Source: Bacillus sp. sid0103
GTDB taxonomy: Bacteria; Bacillota; Bacilli; Bacillales_B; DSM-18226
Direction: 5' to 3'
Length of the DNA stretch: 64,000 nucleotides
Assembly (NCBI RefSeq): GCF_019219025.1
Contig: NZ_JAHUWN010000010.1
Coordinates: 124,001-188,000 of the forward strand
Positions 58,101-64,000 of this stretch are shown here, piece after piece. A program made the translations under genes and the position numbers. Under the pieces are notes generated by a model that was given only the letters and a program-made list of their open reading frames with translations, was not told the origin of the DNA and made no database searches. Positions within the stretch are counted from its first letter, which is position 1. Each line of letters opens with the position of its first letter.

Positions 58101-58223
58101 ATGCGAAAGCGCCTTGCTCAGGGGCAACATGCATTAAGATAAGTCCTGACAGAAGGCGTAATTTTTGCCTTCCGAAGTGATCGGCTTACCCGAGCCCCTT
58201 GGCACTGCAGCTGAACAATAATA
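58101..58223. repeat. Interspersed structured repeat (second type), single copy
   Basis: The block runs from TGCGAAAGCGCCTTGCTCAG to GCACTGCAGCTGAACA. Inside, GAAGGC and GCCTTC form a hairpin at 58151-58172, and the outer parts (GCGCC...GGGGC and GCCCC...) are roughly complementary. It resembles a known Bacillaceae intergenic repeat of unknown role. It lies upstream of yerA. Confidence 0.65.
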
Positions 58224-58348
58224 AGTTGATTTAACAACAAAGAAAGCCCTTACAAAAAATTCTTTAGTTACTATACTATCATATTTTACTGTTTAACGCA
58301 TTAAAGAATTGATAATAATTGTAAACAATTTGTGAAGGAGTGAACATA

Positions 58349-58654
58349 ATGAATGTGAAACCTAATATTAGTATTATTAATGCATTAATTCGAATCACCC
58401 TTGGATTAACGATTCTTTCCTGGACCACCTCCAAACTCGTCAAACAACCTTGGAGGGATTCCTATTTATTTGTTGCTATGTGTGGTGCAATGAAGGTGGC
58501 TGAAGGAATTGTCCGCTTTTGTCCGCTCACTGCATTATTTGAAAAATGTCAGTGCATGATTTCTGAGCATGATCAGGCAATGGATTCAATGAATGGGATG
58601 GAAGGCCTCACTAATAAAAATCACGAAGAAATGTTACCTTATAATCCAACTTAA
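58349..58654 (+). CDS. DUF2892-type small membrane protein
   Basis: This 101-residue protein opens MNVKPNISIINALIRITLGLTILSW, the DUF2892 (YgaP C-terminal-like) pattern, with two membrane segments (about 10-30 and 45-62) and a conserved CPLTALFEKCQC at residue ~70 that ends the domain. The two cysteine-bearing motifs suggest sulfur-transfer neighbours in other genomes. The ATG at 58349 is eight bases after GGAG; a GTG at 58340 overlaps it. It replaces B. subtilis yezC at this place. Confidence 0.85.
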   Translation: MNVKPNISIINALIRITLGLTILSWTTSKLVKQPWRDSYLFVAMCGAMKVAEGIVRFCPLTALFEKCQCMISEHDQAMDSMNGMEGLTNKNHEEMLPYNPT

Positions 58655-58820
58655 AGTGTAATTGTAAATGTTTTACAATTATTGTAATAATAATTGAAAT
58701 TTTGGTAAATAAATTCGATATTTCGTAAAAATAGTTCAAATTTTAGTGGAAAGATCCAATATTTCGTATAAAAAGTCCAAATTTTTTTAGATTGAATCAA
58801 TTTTAACTTTTATTTAGCTA

Positions 58821-58854
58821 AAAAAAGAGCTGACCCTTGTGGTCAGCCCTTTTT
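58821..58854. terminator. Bidirectional terminator
   Basis: AGAGCTGACC pairs with GGTCAGCCCT around a 5-nt loop, with T-runs on both strands. It can end the DUF2892 transcript and the purine operon. Confidence 0.85.
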
Positions 58855-58869
58855 AGGAGTTGATTTTAT

Positions 58870-61773
<2,904 letters not shown>

Positions 61774-61799
<26 letters not shown>

Positions 61800-62376
61800 T
61801 TACTACATCTCCTTGTGTCAATAGCATTTGAAGTACGGATGGATAAAGCTTGTGTTCGCTTTTCTGGATTTTGTGCTGCAGGCTCTCTCTTGTCTCATTC
61901 TCGTCCAGTCGAACCCGCTCCTGAATAATAATCGGACCTGTATCCATTCCTTCATCAACATAATGGATGGTAATCCCGCTCCACTTCACTTGAGCAGCCA
62001 ATGCTTGCCCGATGGCATCCTTGCCTGGAAATGCTGGAAGCAATGATGGGTGGATATTGACGATTCTGCCTTTATACTCAGCTAACAATTTGGAACCAAT
62101 CAAACGCATGTATCCGGCTAGGACAATGAATTCAACACCATAGGCCTTTAATTGGGCTATAATCTCTTCTTCAAAATGTTCCTTACTAGGATAATCCTTT
62201 GCAGTAAAAACAAAACTTGGGATCCCCGCGGCTTTTGCTCTTTCAATCGCAAAAGCACCCGGTTTATCGCAAACTAAAAGTGAAATGTCTGCATCAAGTT
62301 CTCCCACTTGGACCACATCTATAATCGCTTGGAGATTACTGCCGCTCCCTGATGCAAATACCGCGATCTTTTTCAT
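61774..62376 (-). CDS. purN: Phosphoribosylglycinamide formyltransferase PurN
   Basis: PurN formylates GAR with 10-formyl-THF. Signature pieces: [27 protein letters not shown], the catalytic Asn/His block [12 protein letters not shown] and [12 protein letters not shown]. Its start overlaps the purM stop by four bases and its end overlaps purH by 26. Confidence 0.97.
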
Positions 62377-63407
62377 TGACGGCCACCTTGAGCCTTTATC
62401 TGAATTCCTTTATTACCAGTAACCACGCCAATTTCATAGGCAGTTTCCCCTGATTGTTTAAAATGTTCTAATACATCAGGTGCCTGTTCACGGTCCACAG
62501 CGATAACCATACCAATACCCATGTTAAAAATATTATACATCTCTTGGTAATCAATTTGTCCATGAGAAGAGATTAGTTTGAACACAGGAGGAATCTCCCA
62601 GCTTTTTTCATACAGTTCAGCTCCAAGGCCATCAGGTAACATACGAGGAATGTTTTCAATAAACCCACCGCCCGTGATATGAGCCATACCTTTTAGTTGG
62701 AACTTTTTCAACGCAGACAAAATCGGTTTTACATAAATTTTTGTAGGCTTGAGTAATTCTTCTCCTAATGTACAGCCGAGTTCATCGACGAAATCTAGTA
62801 ACGACCAGTCATTAAACACTTTTCTAACTAGTGAATAGCCATTGCTGTGAATGCCGCTTGACGCTAAGCCAATCAGGACATCCCCCTCTTGAATCGTTTC
62901 ACCTGTAATGAGCTCCGATTTTTCACACGCTCCCACCGTAAATCCGGCTAAATCATATTCATTTTCACTATACAAACCAGGCATTTCCGCTGTTTCACCG
63001 CCAACGAGTGCACAGCCGGCCTGCTCACATCCGTCTGCAATCCCTTTGACAATTGCCTCGATTTTTTCAGGCTGTGCTTTACCGCAGGCGATATAATCTA
63101 GAAAGAACAAGGGCTCCGCCCCTTGAACGACAATATCATTGACACACATGGCAACCGCATCGATCCCGATCGTATCATGCTGGTCCATCCAAAAAGCAAT
63201 CATCAGTTTCGTGCCTACCCCATCGGTGCCTGACACCAAAACAGGTTCTTTTAATTGGAGTGCAGATAAATCGAACATGCCCCCAAATCCACCCAAGCTG
63301 CCAAGGACGCCAGCCCGGGCTGTTTTTTGAACATGCTTTTTCATTCTCTCTACCGCTTCATAGCCTGCTTCAATATTGACTCCTGCTTGCTTATACGCAT
63401 TTGCCAC
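62373..63407 (-). CDS. purM: Phosphoribosylformylglycinamidine cyclo-ligase PurM
   Basis: PurM closes the imidazole ring to give AIR. The AIRS features [50 protein letters not shown] and [12 protein letters not shown] are present at the usual length of 344. It is 15 bp after purF and overlaps purN by four bases. Confidence 0.97.
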   Translation of the reverse strand: MANAYKQAGVNIEAGYEAVERMKKHVQKTARAGVLGSLGGFGGMFDLSALQLKEPVLVSGTDGVGTKLMIAFWMDQHDTIGIDAVAMCVNDIVVQGAEPLFFLDYIACGKAQPEKIEAIVKGIADGCEQAGCALVGGETAEMPGLYSENEYDLAGFTVGACEKSELITGETIQEGDVLIGLASSGIHSNGYSLVRKVFNDWSLLDFVDELGCTLGEELLKPTKIYVKPILSALKKFQLKGMAHITGGGFIENIPRMLPDGLGAELYEKSWEIPPVFKLISSHGQIDYQEMYNIFNMGIGMVIAVDREQAPDVLEHFKQSGETAYEIGVVTGNKGIQIKAQGGRQ

Positions 63408-63422
63408 GCTGCTCGCTCCTTC

Positions 63423-64000
63423 CTACTTCTGATAATAATATTGGAGTGTATCAGGATAAATTTCTGTTGGGTAATTTCCGGTGAAACAGCCTAGGCAATA
63501 TCCATTCGTTCCTTCTTGACCTAAGGCATTCATCATGCCCTCTACACTGATAAAGGTTAATGAATCGGCTCCAATAAGTTCTCTAATTTCCTCAACACTT
63601 TTATCAGAGGCAATTAATTCCTCTTTTGTTGATGTATCAATTCCATAAAAACATGGATTCTTAATAGGCGGGGAGCTGATGACTACATGCACTTCGGTCG
63701 CTCCAGCTTCTTTTAAAAGATTCACAATTCTTCTGCTAGTCGTACCGCGTACAATTGAGTCGTCGACCATGATGACCCGTTTCCCTTCCACGACTCCACG
63801 AACAGCCGAGAGTTTCATCTTAACCCCTTGCTCCCGTAACGTTTGGGATGGCTGAATGAAGGTTCTTCCGACATAACGGTTTTTAATTAATCCCATTTCG
63901 TAAGGAATACCTGCTGCTTCCGCATAGCCGATTGCTGCTGAAATACTGGAATCAGGAACCCCTGTTACAACATCTGCATCAATAGGAGCTTCCATTGCCA
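63423..64000 (-). CDS. purF: Amidophosphoribosyltransferase PurF (partial, N-terminus beyond window)
   Basis: Only the C-terminal phosphoribosyltransferase part is in the window: [35 protein letters not shown], the PRPP motif [20 protein letters not shown] and the Cys ligands near the end ([24 protein letters not shown]). The enzyme makes phosphoribosylamine, the first committed purine step, and is feedback-inhibited by nucleotides. The frame continues past 64000, so the start and N-terminal glutaminase domain lie outside. It leads purM by 15 bp. Confidence 0.96.
   Translation of the reverse strand, partial: AMEAPIDADVVTGVPDSSISAAIGYAEAAGIPYEMGLIKNRYVGRTFIQPSQTLREQGVKMKLSAVRGVVEGKRVIMVDDSIVRGTTSRRIVNLLKEAGATEVHVVISSPPIKNPCFYGIDTSTKEELIASDKSVEEIRELIGADSLTFISVEGMMNALGQEGTNGYCLGCFTGNYPTEIYPDTLQYYYQK

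Overview
The window is a chromosomal segment of a low-GC Gram-positive spore-former, most likely a member of the Bacillaceae (Bacillus sensu lato; Neobacillus or a close genus is my inference). The right half keeps the gene order known from Bacillus subtilis: purF-purM-purN-purH-purD, yerA-yerB-yerC, pcrB-pcrA-ligA-camS(yerH), a proline symporter (opuE/putP), gatC-gatA-gatB, dgkB(yerQ) and rlmCD(yefA). Accessory blocks have been inserted between these conserved groups. Nearly all genes have Shine-Dalgarno sequences of the GGAGG type and are separated by clear intrinsic terminators.

Layout. 1-3090: an ABC transporter (ATPase cut by the window edge, plus a large FtsX-type permease). 3450-11790: an iron-linked island with a lipoprotein that joins a YVTN propeller to a di-heme cytochrome c peroxidase/MauG-like domain, a 695-residue lipoprotein of unknown function, a DoxX-like membrane protein, a divergent OmpR-type two-component system, and a frataxin-like iron chaperone (Fra/YdhG) preceded by the decayed end of a second copy. 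Three Fur-box palindromes lie in its control regions. 12120-14440: thiC under a TPP riboswitch with an attenuator, followed by an overlooked 55-residue Cys/His protein. 14720-20220: rlmCD, two small membrane-protein ORFs, the NAD-salvage pair pncA-pncB, and dgkB. 20180-23450: a five-gene ECF sigma factor operon in which every junction overlaps. 23520-29430: a pentapeptide-repeat protein, a methyltransferase, plsY, a thioredoxin-like protein, the proline symporter, a DUF1697 protein and a shortened VOC protein.

29410-29970 is a non-coding array of four diverged units, each headed by an 18-bp palindrome. It is followed by gatCAB, a lysozyme-like protein, VanZ, OsmC, YueI and two tandem-repeat tracts. 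36020-39000: the glyoxylate bypass (aceB-aceA). 39120-44140: a nitrite reductase and siroheme operon (nirB-nirD-cobA/hemD-sirC) with two FNR-type boxes, one at the class II distance from a candidate -10. 44200-46500: two unknown membrane proteins and a His-rich YtkA-like lipoprotein. 46540-48120: P5C dehydrogenase with a cre-like site. 48180-58060: camS, ligA, pcrA, pcrB, yerC, yerB and yerA. 58340-64000: a DUF2892 protein, a probable frameshifted EYxxD small protein, and the late purine genes up to a truncated purF. Two copies of a long interspersed repeat (25904 and 54587) and one copy of another (58101) resemble the imperfect palindromic repeats dispersed in Bacillaceae genomes.

The best candidate for an undescribed system is the Fur-box island at 3450-11790. 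It looks like an extracytoplasmic, iron-responsive redox module in which a MauG-like di-heme lipoprotein is encoded beside an unknown partner lipoprotein. No transposase, integrase, CRISPR array, tRNA or rRNA gene was seen.
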